Assembly (NCBI GenBank): GCA_022478985.1
Contig: JAKSZP010004231.1
Location: 50,228-114,227 of the forward strand
Source: Massospora cicadina
Lineage: Eukaryota > Entomophthoromycota > Entomophthoromycetes > Entomophthorales > Entomophthoraceae
Reading direction: 5' to 3'
Length of the DNA stretch: 64,000 nucleotides
The notes under the pieces were generated by a model. It was not told where the DNA came from. It made no database searches and was given only the letters and a program-made list of their open reading frames with translations. Position 1 is the first letter of the stretch. Each line of letters opens with the position of its first letter. Of the stretch, positions 10,616 to 22,040 are shown piece by piece. The translations under genes and the position numbers were made by a program.

Positions 10616-12130
10616 AAGGTCTAATTTGATATTGGATTCTCTACTGAAGAGGATGCAGACGCTGCAGAAGCTACACCATTACTATACAAAAACAATCACA
10701 TTACCACCACCCAAACATGCCTCCCAGATGATACTACACTTGTGGTAACCTTTGCAAACCTCCCCTCACACCTTCCCCCTCAAACACTTTATGAGGAGTA
10801 GATGTCAGGGTTGTCTACTTATGGTGAAAACCCTATCCTCCAATTCATTGTCCAAAGATGTGCTATACGCCTCATGACACCTTGGGCAATGGCCACCATT
10901 ACCCAACCAGCTGAACATGGCCCAGCACATCCCACCGCATGTCTATATCACATCCACACCTGACCTTTTTTTAAGCTCACACTGACAATGGTCACACAAA
11001 TATTCCCCCTCTGCTATGAGTTGGACCATATGAAAAAATCTTTTGATAATTCACACCCTGAAAACATGGCCAACTCCACCCATGAAGCCACACCAACAGC
11101 GTTCAAGTGGGGATTTTGGCTGCCCCATCCCCAAAGGCCATGCGCTTAAATCAGAAGCAAAATCTAGCACCTCAAACCCAAGCTGGCCAATTCACACCCA
11201 TGCTAACTAATTGGGTGCAAGCTTAGACCAATGTTAAGTCCAAAAAATTCTCCACCTTTAAAACTTACTCAACCACAGCCACCTATAACTGAATCTATTT
11301 AAATTAACCAAAATCCCTGTGACTTATTGGATGAAGTGACCAAAAGTGGTTGAAATTGTCCCACCTTCAGCTAAACTAATCAATCTAGAACCATTTATGA
11401 ATTCAGACTTTGATGCCCCTTCCTTCCCAAACAATATGTCCCCAAACCTGATGCTATCCCATACCAAAGTGACCAACAGCTTGCCGAGGCTGTGATGGCC
11501 TTGCCCAAAAATTGCCATCTTTGTGAAGCCATAGCAAAATCTGTTGATGAATTTGAAAAAAGGGCTGCACATCCCCTTGTTCCCCTCCAATTTTTCTCCT
11601 ACAGCAAAAAGGAAATTCAACGCCTCTATGAAACTACCACCACCACTGTCAAACGTGTTGTTACCCTGGTAGAAATTTTCCCCATCCACATATGTCATCA
11701 GAGCAAACATTGTGAAACTACCCCAACTTCCCAATGTCCACATCTAAGCTGAACACCATGTTGCTGAACTCATAGAATCTATATTCAGGCCTAAATTGAC
11801 AATTTCAACAACTATCTATCTCACCTTGACCCTCATCTTGTGGATGCCCCAACCCCTTTACTATCAGCATCAATCCACTTTTTCTACGCTAATCCTGAGG
11901 ATGAAGATTACGATCCACCTGATCCCCACTCCCCCTCTGCCATGGTGGGATAAGCGGCTTGCCGCTGTACCATCTGGTAGGTGTTTTTTGTTAATTTTGT
12001 GTTTCCTGCTGCTCGTTTAGGGCAGTTGGTTCATGTTTTTGGTTGATTTAGTTTTTGGAGTTTCTTTTTCAGTTTTGTCTGTCCACTGGTCAGCTTTCCT
12101 CAGTTAAATAAAAAGGGATTGTTTAGAAGA

Positions 12131-12900
12131 GCTGGGAAAGCCCTTGTCCAGAACATGTGCGATAGTCTGAGTGTGTGGTGGTAAGGACAACAGTGAGTGA
12201 TCTGTGATCACTTGGATGATTGTCATGGGCCATTGGATATGAGACATGGCCAACCAGAAGGGAGCCTTTTAATACAAAATAAATATGCAATGGTGACTGG
12301 AATTCCCTCCATTGTACTGGATTCTGATCATAAAACTAAGCCCAGATGCAGAGGGTGGTAGCGAACCTGTGAAGCCACTAGTGCAAATGAAGTTCTAGTT
12401 CTATTAGATCCAGAGCGTTTGAGTTGAAGGAGGGTATGAATCACAAATGCGGCTTATAGTAGTGTTGAAATTTCCCATTAGGATAATATTTTGTGGGAGA
12501 TCCAGGTAGACTAGCTCCTCCAGAAATTGGTTCTTGTCAGCCCCAGATTGAAGCAGGTATATATTGATGACAAAGGAGGAGAAATCAATTTTTATGAGCT
12601 TGGCCAGTACAAGGTGCCCACCTAGGTGTTTTGAGAAGGTGTGGAATTTGATCCAGGATTCATAAATTATAAGGGTAACATGTTCTGTCCTGAAGGAGTT
12701 TCCTCCAAACTGATCATTTTATGCTTTGTGTCCATTGGGGTAAAAATGAGGCTCCTAATCAGCAGCAATGTTAATCTGCGATGACCTGAAGTTGCAGAGG
12801 AGGCAGGCTCTCCACTTAAAGTTCTGCAAACTGCTTAAGTTTATAGATTGAATGGTCATGGTACATCCATGGAAACTCATAGCTGATCCGCTACACATCC
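12131..12900 (-). pseudogene. LINE ORF2 fragment: AP-endonuclease domain
   Basis: The minus strand encodes GNSFRTEHVTLIIYESWIKF, then KHLGGHLVLAKLIKIDFSSF, KNQFLEELVYLDLPQNII and LMGNFNTTIS (about 12496-12450). The last corresponds to the G-D-F-N motif of LINE AP endonucleases, here with Asn where Asp is usual. This enzyme nicks target DNA to start reverse transcription. The frame is broken in places. The fragment continues, after the 8447-12111 insertion, into the RT piece at 8427-7223. Confidence 0.78.
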
Positions 12901-14029
12901 TGAGGGGTTGACAGCGCTTAAACCTGCAGCTGGAAGACAGTTAGTTTTAAGTTTAGCTTGATTATTCTTTTCAGAGAGCTTAGAGGAGCGCCAGGGTGGT
13001 TGGAGAGTGGCTACAGGAGGGGGAGGAGGATCCTGAGAGCCAGTCAAGGATTCTGCCCCTACTACATTGCAGGGGAGGTCCCTGAGGTTACTCAATGGTG
13101 AACTTAGCAGTGTCCCCATAAGATAAGTCTGAGTTCATACTCTCATCCTCCAACACTGCAAAGGAGCTTTGTGAGATGTGGGGTGTAAGGGGGATTAGGG
13201 CTCTTTGAGTTGTTTCATCTACCACAGGTTGTAGATTGCTAGTCATTGTTGGTGAGCTGAGCTTTTTAGAAGCTCCTGTTTGGTGCAGGATAGTGCTAGT
13301 GGGGACTGGTGGAGGTGCGTTGGAGCGCTGGGTGGGTTGACTGATGATGGCCGCCTTGTGGGGGATGCCCTACGCTTGGAAGGAGAGGGTATTGACTCCA
13401 GAAGAATGGAGGGTATGCCCACTGGAAGAGGGGCTTGGGTCTTAAGAATGTATGAACCTACTGTTAACACTGCAGTTTCACCTGAACTACAAAGGGCTTC
13501 AGGGGTAAGATCCTGAACTGAAATCCATTGTGTGAGTTGTGAAAATGCTGCTGAAACCACATGGTAACGTTTTTGGCCTGGTTTAGACCTCTGAGCGGTG
13601 GCTGAGAGGGCTTGTTTTTGAGCTATGCAAGCCATTATACAGGTGTCTTGGGCATTACACTATGAACACTGAGGGTGCGCTTGGTCAGGGTCAACAAAGA
13701 AGATCTCTAGTCATATACCAGCCACTGCCACACAAGGAATACCTCTATATTGTGAGACACTGTGGGGAGGGGATAAATGATGCCCTTGTCAGACAGGCTC
13801 TTTGAGTGGGAGCATAATAGGAGGGGACAGTAAAGTCTTAATTGAGTATGTACTCAAATTCCATTAAACTATTATGAAGCACCACTTAAGTGATTCAGGA
13901 TCAATAGTTGTTGGGAGATTGGAAAATGTAGCCCATGAGATCTTCTCCTGGTGAGAACATTTGTGGGAGATTTGGAGAAATCTATCAGAATAATAACCTG
14001 AAGGGTGGCAGCATAGTAGGCATGGGCAG
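12877..14029 (-). pseudogene. LINE ORF1 remnant with a degraded zinc knuckle
   Basis: The minus-strand frame at 13635-13243 starts MACIAQKQALSATAQRS and is rich in Pro, Ser and Arg further on. Immediately upstream, about 13700-13640, the strand reads FFVDPDQAHPQCS, a stop, then CNAQDTCIMAC. This looks like a CCHC-type knuckle with one stop codon. A further piece at about 14010-13872 (SPTNVLTRRRSHGLHFPISQ) probably belongs to the N-terminal half. Order and strand place it upstream of the APE domain, as ORF1 of the same LINE. The 5' end is cut by the B1 LTR at 14030. Confidence 0.6.
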
Positions 14030-15243
14030 TGTAAGTCTCATGGAGTGTCCTTTGGCCCTCAATTGAGCTATCTTTCCATTCCTGAATAAGAAAACACCAA
14101 AGAGGATGGCGGTACCCCTCATCACCCAGGATGATCTCACCCACATAGTTGATGAGTGATGGGTGATAGCCCGTCCACTTTGGATCCCACCCCCAATTCC
14201 CTCACTCACCTCAGCAGAACTGTTGCGAGAATTAGTGAAATCTGTGCTAAGATTATTGAACTGAATTTGGTCAGATCTAATTCAGGTGGCAATCAGGCTG
14301 ATGGGCAAAATTTGAATGGCTGTATAAAGTATGAAGAATGAGATATTGGCTGGGTCGCCCAATGGTTCCAATTCAATCCCTAAATCAGTAGAACAAATAT
14401 TGGGTGACATTGACGAGAGTTTAGAGCCCTCTGATAGTAATTTGGGCATCATGTCTGATGAGCTACTATCGACCAAACAAATGGTTAAATGACCAAGTGC
14501 GGGCAGGTTGGCCATCCTGAACCCGTTCCCAACCAAATGGTCCCATCCCTATATGGGATGGCCTTGGGGGATTCCTATCACTCGTTGGGCCAAACTCCAT
14601 CATGCTAACAGTCAGAAATTTAATCAACCCCTGGTTCAGATGTCTGAGGTCGAACTGACAGAATCTTGGCCTACCACCAAATTTTGCGATGACAGTTCCC
14701 AAATAATAAACCCCCCACTACCATCCAATTCGCCAGTTAGGCCAAATTTGTGGATCCTTCCCACGTCATTGTCACTACCCAACTGACCACTATTTAATCA
14801 GTTGCATGGCACTGAGAAAATTGTTGGTCAATTTTCTTACTTTATTTCCCAAATAAAAATTTCTTTAAAAAACCCCAAATTTTGATCTCCTTCCTTTTGA
14901 CCACATTCCATATGGCATTTCCCTGGTGGTCCACCGCTCCACATTCTGGGTGGGCCTTACCAATTCTCTTGGTTACCATGATTCTCTCTATCGCCAATTG
15001 GGCTCAACAAGTCCAAAATTTTTGGCTCTACAACCCTGTTCTCATGACCTTCCAGCAGCAATATACAGGGATTTTATAACCTATGTTCACCAACTACAAG
15101 AGAAAATTCGCCTCTCTTCTACCCCCAACAAAATGGTTTTAACAACCAAAAATCTTGCAGAAACTATCCCAGTAGTTTCCGCCCCTGTTACCAGAACCCC
15201 TGGGTCTGAAGTCTATTCAGTGTGGTTTACCATTGGTATACTC
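14030..15243 (+). repeat. 5' LTR of B1
   Basis: It starts TGTAAGTCTCATGGAGTGTCC. Conservation with the 3' copy runs to GGTATACTCC near 15243, where RT coding sequence begins abruptly. It carries AATAAAAATTTCTT near 14853 as a likely polyadenylation signal. A segment of about 25 nt near 15150 is absent from the 3' copy. Its open frames (for example 14926-15549) are parts of the LTR, not genes. Confidence 0.75.
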
Positions 15244-17616
15244 CCTTGCATAAAGCAGGTCTGTTCCTCAAAGCTTCCAAGTGTGAGTTTTACAAGGAAG
15301 AGGTTACATTTCTTGGAAACTTGGTACTTAAAGAAGGTGTCGACATCCCCCCAACAAATTAGATACAATCTGAGAATGGCCAACCCCAACTACACAGAAG
15401 CAGCTTCAAAATTTCTTGGGTACTATCATTACTTGAAAAAATTTCCCCCGCACTTTCCCAGTTGGCCACCCACTCCATCCCCTCACAGGAAAAAAAAACG
15501 TACCATTTTGTTGGACCTCCAAATGCCAGCAGGCGTTCAAATCAATTAAGGAAGTATTCATGTCTCCTCCCATTTTGAAACACGCCAACCTCACCAAACT
15601 GTATATCATCACATGCGATGCTTTGTCAGTAGCTGTGGGCGAGGTGCTGCTTCAGGACCATGATGGTCTCAAATATCTGGTCACTTATTTCTTCCAAAAA
15701 TTCACCGCTATGGAGCAGTCCTGGGCTATTTATGACAAGGACTGGCTGCTGTTGCATGGTCATTAACTCACTGGTGGTACCTGTTGCAGGGTGCTCATCA
15801 TGAGTTAACAGTTTGCACTGATCACCAAGCTCTCTTGTATTTTCACAAACCCCAAAAATTGGCACACCAGCAAGCCCAAACCTATCAGGACCTGTGCAGT
15901 TTTAACTTCAAATATGAATTCATCAAAGGTGCGCTAAATGTCCTCCCCAATTTCCTAAGCTGAAGTCCCGCTCACTGCCCCTCAGAAACTGAGGTAGAGG
16001 ATCTCATTACCATGATTCCTGCCACTCAAATTCTATCAATTGCTCCCTCCATTGTTTCCTCTGCCGCGTTGTTGCTTGACGACCCATTATTGGCCCAGGT
16101 GTTAGCTAGTCAAACAGCCTGCCCTGAGGGCGTGGGTTTGATTGAACACTTAACTCACTCAAATCCCAAACACTCCCTATATTCTTTAGAAGAAGGTCTC
16201 ATTTACTTTTGTTCTCATGTTTGGGTTCCCCCCTCCTTCTCTTAACTGTATTCTGCGCACACCATGATTCCCCCATGGTCAGACACCCCAGTAACAAGAA
16301 ATGCATCGACTTGATCAAGAAAACCTTTAATTGGGCTGGACTGACCAAAGAGGTTCCAGCTTGGATTGCCGATTGTGTTATTTATGCTAGGGCCAAGTTG
16401 GACCATTCCAGAAAAAACAGTCTTCTGCACCCTTTATTAACAGGCGGAAGGTCCATGGACCTCAGTGTCTGTAGATTTCATTTTTGACCTCCCCTGTTCT
16501 AATGGTTTCACAGCGGTAATGGTAGTGGTAGATTGCTTTACCAAATTTTCTCTGTTTATTCCTTGTACTTCTGAGATTACATAAGAAGAAATGGCACATC
16601 TATTCATTCAACATGTGTTTTCAATGTTCAGTCTTCCTCAGGAAATCGTTAGTGACAGGGGTACTCAGTTTACCACCTGGTTTTGGGAGTGAACTCTTGT
16701 CAACCCTTAAGATAACCCCCTGTCAATCCATTTATGTATCACCCCCAGTCTGATGGCCAGACCGAGCGGGGTTAACCAAGTTCTCAAATAGTACCTGCGT
16801 TGTTATGCTGTAGCAGCGCAGGATACCTGGTCCAATGACCTGCCTCTTGCCCAATTCGCATACAATAATGGGACTCACGCTTCCACAGGTTTTTCACCAT
16901 ATGAAGCAATGTTGGGTTATAACCCATCATTCTCAGTCAGATCATGTTTATGACCATAAGTGAAAGCTGCTGTGGATCATGCTGCCCATATTCGATTGAC
17001 CCAAGCTTTAGTGCGGGAACACCTCACTAAAGCCATCAATGACTATAAATGATTTGCAGATTGCAAGCATCTCCCAGGTCATGACTTTATGGTGGGTTCT
17101 TACATTATGCTCAATACTCGCCATTTGCAAATCCAAACCCCTTCCCGCAAATTTGCCAGCAAGCGTTCAGGCCCTCACTTAGTGGAGCAGGTACTGGGTA
17201 AAGAGCGTTCCAGTTGAAGCTTCCCGCGCATTGGAAGCAACACCCAGTTTTCCATGTATCCCAGCTGTCACCCTTTAGGTGTGTAATTCCCATGGACCCA
17301 GAACCAATTGTTGTCAATAATGAGGAGGAAGCCAAAGTGGAGGCCATCCTGGCATCTCAGAAGTTGCAACAATCAGCTCAATATCTTGTGGCTTGGAAAG
17401 GATATCTATCTTACAAAAACAGTTGGGTCAAGGTGTGTGATTGCACAAATTGTATGGACCTGGTTGACATTTTCCACACATCCCATCCTGAGGCTCCCTG
17501 CCCGCTTCAGAAGGCTGTGACAATTATGGCTATCAAGTTACCCAAAGCGCATAAGAATATGGCTCTGGTGCAGTTTCCCAGTGGGGGGCCATTCCTTTGG
17601 GAGAAGGAAAGGGTAA
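15244..17616 (+). pseudogene. pol remnant of B1: RT C-terminus, RNase H, integrase, chromodomain
   Basis: RT C-terminal segment: HKAGLFLKASKCEFYKEEVTF (about 15250-15310). RNase H: ITCDALSVAVGEVLLQ (about 15607). The integrase zinc region is near 16255-16400, with HHDSPMVRHP but DCVIYARAK, so the second Cys of the CxxC pair is Tyr. The integrase core keeps VDFIFDLP (first Asp intact, about 16476) and IVSDRGTQFTTW (about 16650). Then YHPQSDGQTERG and HPVFHVSQLSPF lead to a chromodomain at about 17285-17470 (DPEPIVV...VEAILASQKL, LVAWKGYL). Stops and frameshifts are frequent. The chromodomain would direct insertion to marked chromatin in a live element. Confidence 0.85.
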
Positions 17617-18811
17617 TGTAAGTCTCAGGGAGTGTCATTTGGCCCTTGATCAAGCTATCCTTCCATTCCTGAATAAGAAAACACCAAAGAGGATGGTAGT
17701 ACCCCTCATCACCCAGGGCAATCTTGCCCACATAGTTGATGAGTGATGGGTGATAGCCTGTCCACTTTGGATCCCACCCCCGATTCCCTCACTCACCTCA
17801 GCAGAACTGTTGCAGGGAATTAGTGAAATCTGTGCCAAGATTATCGAACTAAAATTGGTCAGATCTAATTTAGGTGGCAATCAGGCTGATGGGCAAAATT
17901 TGAATGGCTGTATAAAGTATGAAGAATGAGATATCAGCCAGATTGCCCGATGGTTCCAATTCAATCCCTAAATCAGTAGAACAAATATTGGGTGACATTG
18001 GAGAAAGTTTGAAGCCCTTTGATAGTAATTCAGGCGTTACATCCAATGAGCTACTATCAACTGAACAAATGGTTAAATGACTGAGCATGGGCAGGTTGGC
18101 CATCCTGAACCCGTTCCCAACCAAATGGTCCCATCCCTATATGGGATGGCCTTGGGGGTATTCCCATCACTTTTCAGGCCAAATGCCGTCATGCTAACTG
18201 TTGGAAACATAATCAACCCCTGGTTCAGACGTTTGAGGTCGAACTGATAGAGTCTTGGCCTGCCGCTGAATTTTGTGATGTCAGTTCCCAAAGAATAAAC
18301 CCCCCCCACTACCATCCAATTTGCCAGTTAGGCTGAATTTGTGGATCCTGCCTACATCATTGTCACTACCCAACTGACCACTATTTAATCAGTTGCATGG
18401 CACTGAGAAAATTGTTGGTAAATTTTCTTACTTTATTTCTCAAATAAAAATTTCTTCAAAAAACCCCAAATTTTGATCTCCTTCCTTTTGACCACATTCC
18501 ATATGGCGTTTCCCTGGTGGTCCACCGCTCTTCATTCTGGGTGGGCCTTACCAATTCTCTTGGTTACCATGATTCTCTCTATCGCCAATTGGGCTCAACA
18601 AGTCCAAAATTTTTGGCTCTACAACCCTGTTCTCATGACCTTCCAGCAGCAATATACAGGGATTTTATGGCCCTATGTTCATCAACTACAAGAGAAAATT
18701 CGCTTCTCTTCTACCCCCAACAAAATGGTTTTAACAGCCAAAAATCTCGCACTGTTACCAGAACCCCTGGGTCTGAAGTCTATTCAGTGTGGTTTGCCAT
18801 TGGTATACTCC
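17617..18811 (+). repeat. 3' LTR of B1
   Basis: It begins TGTAAGTCTCAGGGAGTGTC right after the polypurine stretch, and matches 14030-15243 in order and orientation. Differences are mostly C/T and G/A. The last matching bases are GGTATACTCCT at about 18811. The following stretch to about 18970 (TTCCCAGCTCCATATCAAG..., CTTTCTGGATGCTCAAGC) resembles the minus-strand sequence at about 36250-36400 next to element B2, so the true LTR or leader may extend further. Confidence 0.75.
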
Positions 18812-21424
18812 TAACCCTGACATTCTGCCACCATTTCGTGGTATCCTATTTCCCAGCTCCATATCAAGTTGTACGGTCGGCAATGCCTCTGGCATTCTGG
18901 CTTGCTTTCTGGATGCTCAAGCATCCCAACTGGCAGGCCAGTCTAAACTTCTTCTGCCATTCCCATGACAGGCAGCTTCAGTTAATTCCACAATAATATA
19001 GTGTCCCTCCACCAATTTATGGATAGTGGTGTTGATTTGGAATGTCTCTGAACTTTCTGCAAGGTATGAGAAGTAATCTACTGTGTAGTATTCCACAGAT
19101 TATGCCCATAGTAAAGGTAAATTGCATGGGAGAGGGTTAAGCAGGGTAGAGCTTTTTGCGCTCTAGTTTCTGCCCATTTCTTCCTGACATCAGCAATAAA
19201 TGCTGCTTTACAGGGATCAGCTTTAGGTAACTGGTGTGAGGTGTGTCAAAATCCAAGGATCACTTGCTTGTTTTTTTTTATCCTGCACATCTATTTTGGC
19301 TGAAGTTCTGATGGTTGATCCTCAATAGTGCCTGTAGTTTATGGTATTTGGACCGTTCAAAAACTCACTAAGTCTATTAAATTCACCTCAACTATTCCAG
19401 CCTATTTTGGGTATAATTTTCCCTTTGTGTTTGGGAACTTCTTCTGAGGCAGGCTTCAATACAAACTGGGGATTTGGTCCTTCCAGTTTGTTGACACTTC
19501 TCCAAGGTTAGGGTTCAGGTAAAACCCAGGAAAGGGATAAAATAAATATAACTTTTATTAGAAGCTATTTATTAGATAATGGTCATTAGGCTAGGTGCTG
19601 GTATTTATACCTCTAGGGCACCTTTGGCCACATTCCAGCACAAAATTTTTAAACAGATATTTTACCACCTCAGTTTGGCCCTTGAACTGATATGACTGAA
19701 ACCTTTTCTTAGGTTTATTGGTGGCAAAATACTCTCAATGTTTGAGAGAACTTCAGGTACAAAAAGTATGATAAAAGCATGCAAAATTGACTTAGGATCT
19801 TCTGGATTTCAGTTTCATCATACTGCTAATGTAATACAACTTCTATAAAATTTTGGCCTCAATTGAAGTAAATGATGCACCCCTAATTGGAATATTGCAA
19901 GCCTCTTCCTTGATAGCACTAGGTAACCCTTTCAGGTGGTCCACACAAGTGCTATTATACCAATCACACAGATTGACATATGGATTTCACCCTAAGGTGG
20001 GAAATTGATTATGTTTTTCATTTGTATGAAGTCCATGGGATTTTCAGATATTAACTTTGGGTCATCCCTGAATAAGTTTATATACAATTAAGTTGATTGT
20101 GTTCCCAATAATTGGGACCAATTGCTGAGATTTGATGCATAGGAAATTAGCTATAATATGTGAGCATGTTTGGGATGAGCACTCTGCTAAATTACTTGAT
20201 CAAAATTATTATTGAGATATTTGGCCCAAATTGTATGATTGCAATAGGCTTTGAGGTGAGAATATAGTTGTTAGCTTAAGTGTTGAAAGAGTAATCAGCC
20301 CAATCTGATGGTTGTTGAAGGTTTATTTTTGAGTTAACCAACAGAATCTGATAAGGGGTTTTTTCCAATCCCCAGTAGCCCCCTTAGTGTGCTTATTCTT
20401 ATCTCTAAGCTAAAACTGCAGATAAAATTTGAGTAGGTAGTAAGGGCAAGTTTGTGTGGTTAAATATTTGCTAGTACAATTCAGTATTTACTGGTGTTTC
20501 CTGGCACTGGGGGAAAGTTACTTGTGTGTCACCAATTTGGTTTTCTATATTTAGATTGAAGTTAACATTATCCAATTAGGGAGAAGGAACTAATTTATCA
20601 TATCCCAAATTAGTGCTTCCAAAAGTGATCTAACTTTTGGGTATGATTTCATATATTAAAATCCCTAACTGATTGAGATATTAGTCATTTTCAGCTTGAG
20701 ATAAGTAAGTACCAACTTGATAAGTGCTATTTAAGGGATTTAAATATGGAAGATGAGATTGGAATTGGTGCAGCACATTGAATTGCAATTTAGTAGTTTC
20801 TCTACTGAGCAAATTAGGATATTTCAATATAGTAATCAATGAGCCATATTGGTCAGCTAACCCAACATTATGGGTAATAGTTTGATGATTAGTCTGTTAG
20901 GAATAGCTTCTCATGTTAGGATACAGAAATTTAATATCAGTGATAGTAGGAGGGGCTGAATCATTCAACTCAACTGGTGAGAAGGATGCCTAGAAGGGCT
21001 GAGATATATCTAATTGATTTGATGCAAACAAAAATTCCTGGCCAGTATTCTCTATAGTAGGAGGAGGCCCAGCAGGTTGTTGAAGTGTAGTATATATTAT
21101 TCTTGTAGGTGTGTAGGCTTCAAAGATATGATCTAGCAAGCTGATATTTAGTAAAGTGGCTACATATTCAGAGGTAGCTATTTGTTACTGCTGTCTGAGA
21201 GTGGGTGACTCTGGTTGATATCTTACACTGATGTTGGCAACTGAGGGTTTTTATACTTGGAGTTTTTTGGCTTATCCAGTTAAGTCAGAGAGTACTTTTA
21301 CATGATTTCATACCATTATTTCTATTAGTTTCAAAATCTCTCTAGTGGAGCTAAATTTAGAGATATATTTGATTTTTGATAAGTGATATTTAGCAGTGAA
21401 AGAGGTTTGCTTATATATACTCAA
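18812..21424. other. Intergenic or decayed repeat sequence without a recognisable gene
   Basis: From 18812 to about 18970 there is B-family related sequence (see the 3' LTR entry). Reading the minus strand at 19230-19130 gives AAFIADVRKKWAETRAQKAL, a coding-like fragment I cannot assign. The rest is AT-rich with no long frame, clear RNA gene or repeat with defined ends. Confidence 0.5.
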
Positions 21425-21485
21425 GCAGATTTGAACCTGTCCTCAGCTTTGCAAGCTAAATACTTTACTACTTAGCTACAAAGCC
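21425..21485 (-). pseudogene. tRNA-Ala(UGC)-like relic
   Basis: The minus strand reads GGCTTTGTAGCTAAGTAGTA..., with a five-pair anticodon stem TTAGC/GCTGA around the loop TTGCAAA (anticodon TGC) and a B-box AGGTTCAAATCTG. The 3' acceptor strand does not pair with the 5' one at the expected place. It is therefore a tRNA relic or the head of a SINE, not a working tRNA gene. Confidence 0.55.
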
Positions 21486-21493
21486 TTTATATA

Positions 21494-21553
21494 GGGCCAG
21501 ATTTGAACCTGTAATGTAAGGGGCAATAGCAGGATGCCATTCCTACTATGGTA
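21494..21553 (-). pseudogene. Second tRNA-like relic
   Basis: The minus strand has an A-box-like TTACCATAGTAGG and a B-box AGGTTCAAATCTG about 40 nt apart, the spacing of a pol III internal promoter. A full cloverleaf was not obtained. Confidence 0.4.
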
Positions 21554-21555
21554 AC

Positions 21556-21715
21556 ACCCTTAAAAGTTTTAATATTTGAGGTGGGTCATCCTTGGGAAAA
21601 ATATACCATACCAAGAATTTTCTAGCCAGTATAGGTTTTGAACTCAAAACCTTCACTAGGGTGGAAGCAGTTTTATCTGCCTGGCTAACCACCCTTCACC
21701 CTTAAAAGTTTAGAA
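21556..21715 (-). mobile_element. tRNA-derived SINE, type 2, copy a
   Basis: On the minus strand it starts GGGTGGTTAGCCAGG (A-box TGGTTAGCCAGG), with B-box GAGTTCAAAACC about 40 nt on. It continues through ACTGGCTAGAAAATTCTTGG to a tail CCCAAGGATGACCCACCTCA. A related copy lies at 44405-44575 in the same orientation. The tail resembles the ends of the type 1 SINE (28332) and of the ORF1-only retroposon. Target duplications were not identified. Confidence 0.6.
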
Positions 21716-21732
21716 AAAGTGATTGTGTCAGG

Positions 21733-21885
21733 ATTTGAACATGAAGTCTTTAGTAAACTTTAATATAAGAGTCAAAAGCTAATTTGATTATGTTAAGTGA
21801 GCTTAAAAAAGGAAGGGGCAGTATCGGAACATAGAAACTACTCAGCATGAAAACAATGTTTTGTCCATTAAGCCAAAAGTCGTTT
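21733..21885 (-). pseudogene. Two further tRNA-like sequences
   Basis: 21733-21800: the minus strand shows TTTTGACTCTTATATTAAAG, like a tRNA-Lys(CUU) anticodon arm, and the B-box TGTTCAAATCCTGAC. 21805-21885: the minus strand shows the A-box-like TGGCTTAATGG and the B-box-like TGTTCCGATACTG. Neither forms a convincing complete cloverleaf. Confidence 0.35.
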
Positions 21886-21958
21886 TAATTTAATTATTCA
21901 TGATGTATCATGGTATATAAATACAAAAAAGAATGATATTTTTGTTAAAATGTAATTT

Positions 21959-22040
21959 CCGATCGCCTGGGATCGAACCAGGGACCTAAGGATAACTAAT
22001 AGCTTACAGTCCTTCGCTCTTCCAACTGAGCTACAATCGG
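21959..22040 (-). tRNA. tRNA-Tyr (anticodon GUA) with a 10-nt intron
   Basis: The minus strand, 82 nt, folds into a full cloverleaf. Acceptor CCGATTG pairs with CGATCGG (one G-T pair). The D arm is GCTC/GAGC, the anticodon stem AAGGA/TCCTT and the T arm CCTGG-TTCGATC-CCAGG. The anticodon loop is CTGTAA plus A, interrupted after position 37 by the 10-nt intron GCTATTAGTT. An intron at this place is the rule for eukaryotic tRNA-Tyr. A T-run in the transcript lies just past the 3' end (plus-strand AAAA near 21946) as a pol III terminator. This is the only apparently intact host gene in the window. Confidence 0.96.

Larger units (their letters stand above)
8537..12020 (+). pseudogene. ORF1 (gag-like) of retroposon copy 1, interrupted
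   Basis: The first part (8537-8870) begins MSSDPLIAAPVWGSG and aligns with the start of copy 2 (MSSDSLPAAPVWGS). The rest resumes after the LTR insertion at about 10616 and runs to PPLPWWDKRLAAVPSG near 11960, matching PPLPPWRDKRLPLPTW of copy 2. The zinc-knuckle region of copy 2 corresponds to CYELDHMKKS at about 11010 here; its first Cys pair cannot be confirmed. Several frameshifts and stops separate the pieces (for example 11492-11752). It would have been an RNA-binding protein of a LINE-like particle. Confidence 0.7.
8447..12111 (+). mobile_element. ORF1-only retroposon, copy 1 (half-LINE), split by an LTR insertion
   Basis: It is flanked by a perfect 19-bp direct repeat AAAGGGATTGTTTAGAAGA at 8428-8446 and 12112-12130, inside a minus-strand LINE. 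Removing the nested insert (8872-10615) leaves about 1.92 kb, the same size as copy 2 (37185-39114). It has a short leader of about 90 nt, one gag/ORF1-like reading frame from ATG at 8537 to about 12020, and a 3' end GTCCACTGGTCAGC...AAATAAAA. No endonuclease, reverse transcriptase or LTR is present. The long TSD and A-rich end indicate target-primed reverse transcription, so it must use enzymes from another LINE. Confidence 0.85.
14030..18811 (+). mobile_element. Family B chromovirus B1, large 5' internal deletion
   Basis: Two direct repeats of about 1.2 kb (14030-15243 and 17617-18811) flank only 2.4 kb of internal DNA. That DNA begins in the middle of reverse transcriptase and ends with a chromodomain. 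The primer binding site, gag, protease and the first half of RT are missing. The retained 3' structure is orthodox: purine tract GAGAAGGAAAGGGTAA, then the LTR start TGTAAGTCTC. No TSD was recognised, and the 3' limit of the LTR is uncertain because the 5' copy may be truncated by the same deletion. Confidence 0.8.

Noticed and set aside
14926..15549. 207-codon open frame, the longest in the window
   Set aside because: It lies in the B1 LTR and runs into RT in a different frame from the RT motifs. The homologous LTR copy (18517-18996) diverges by frame, so it is not a gene.
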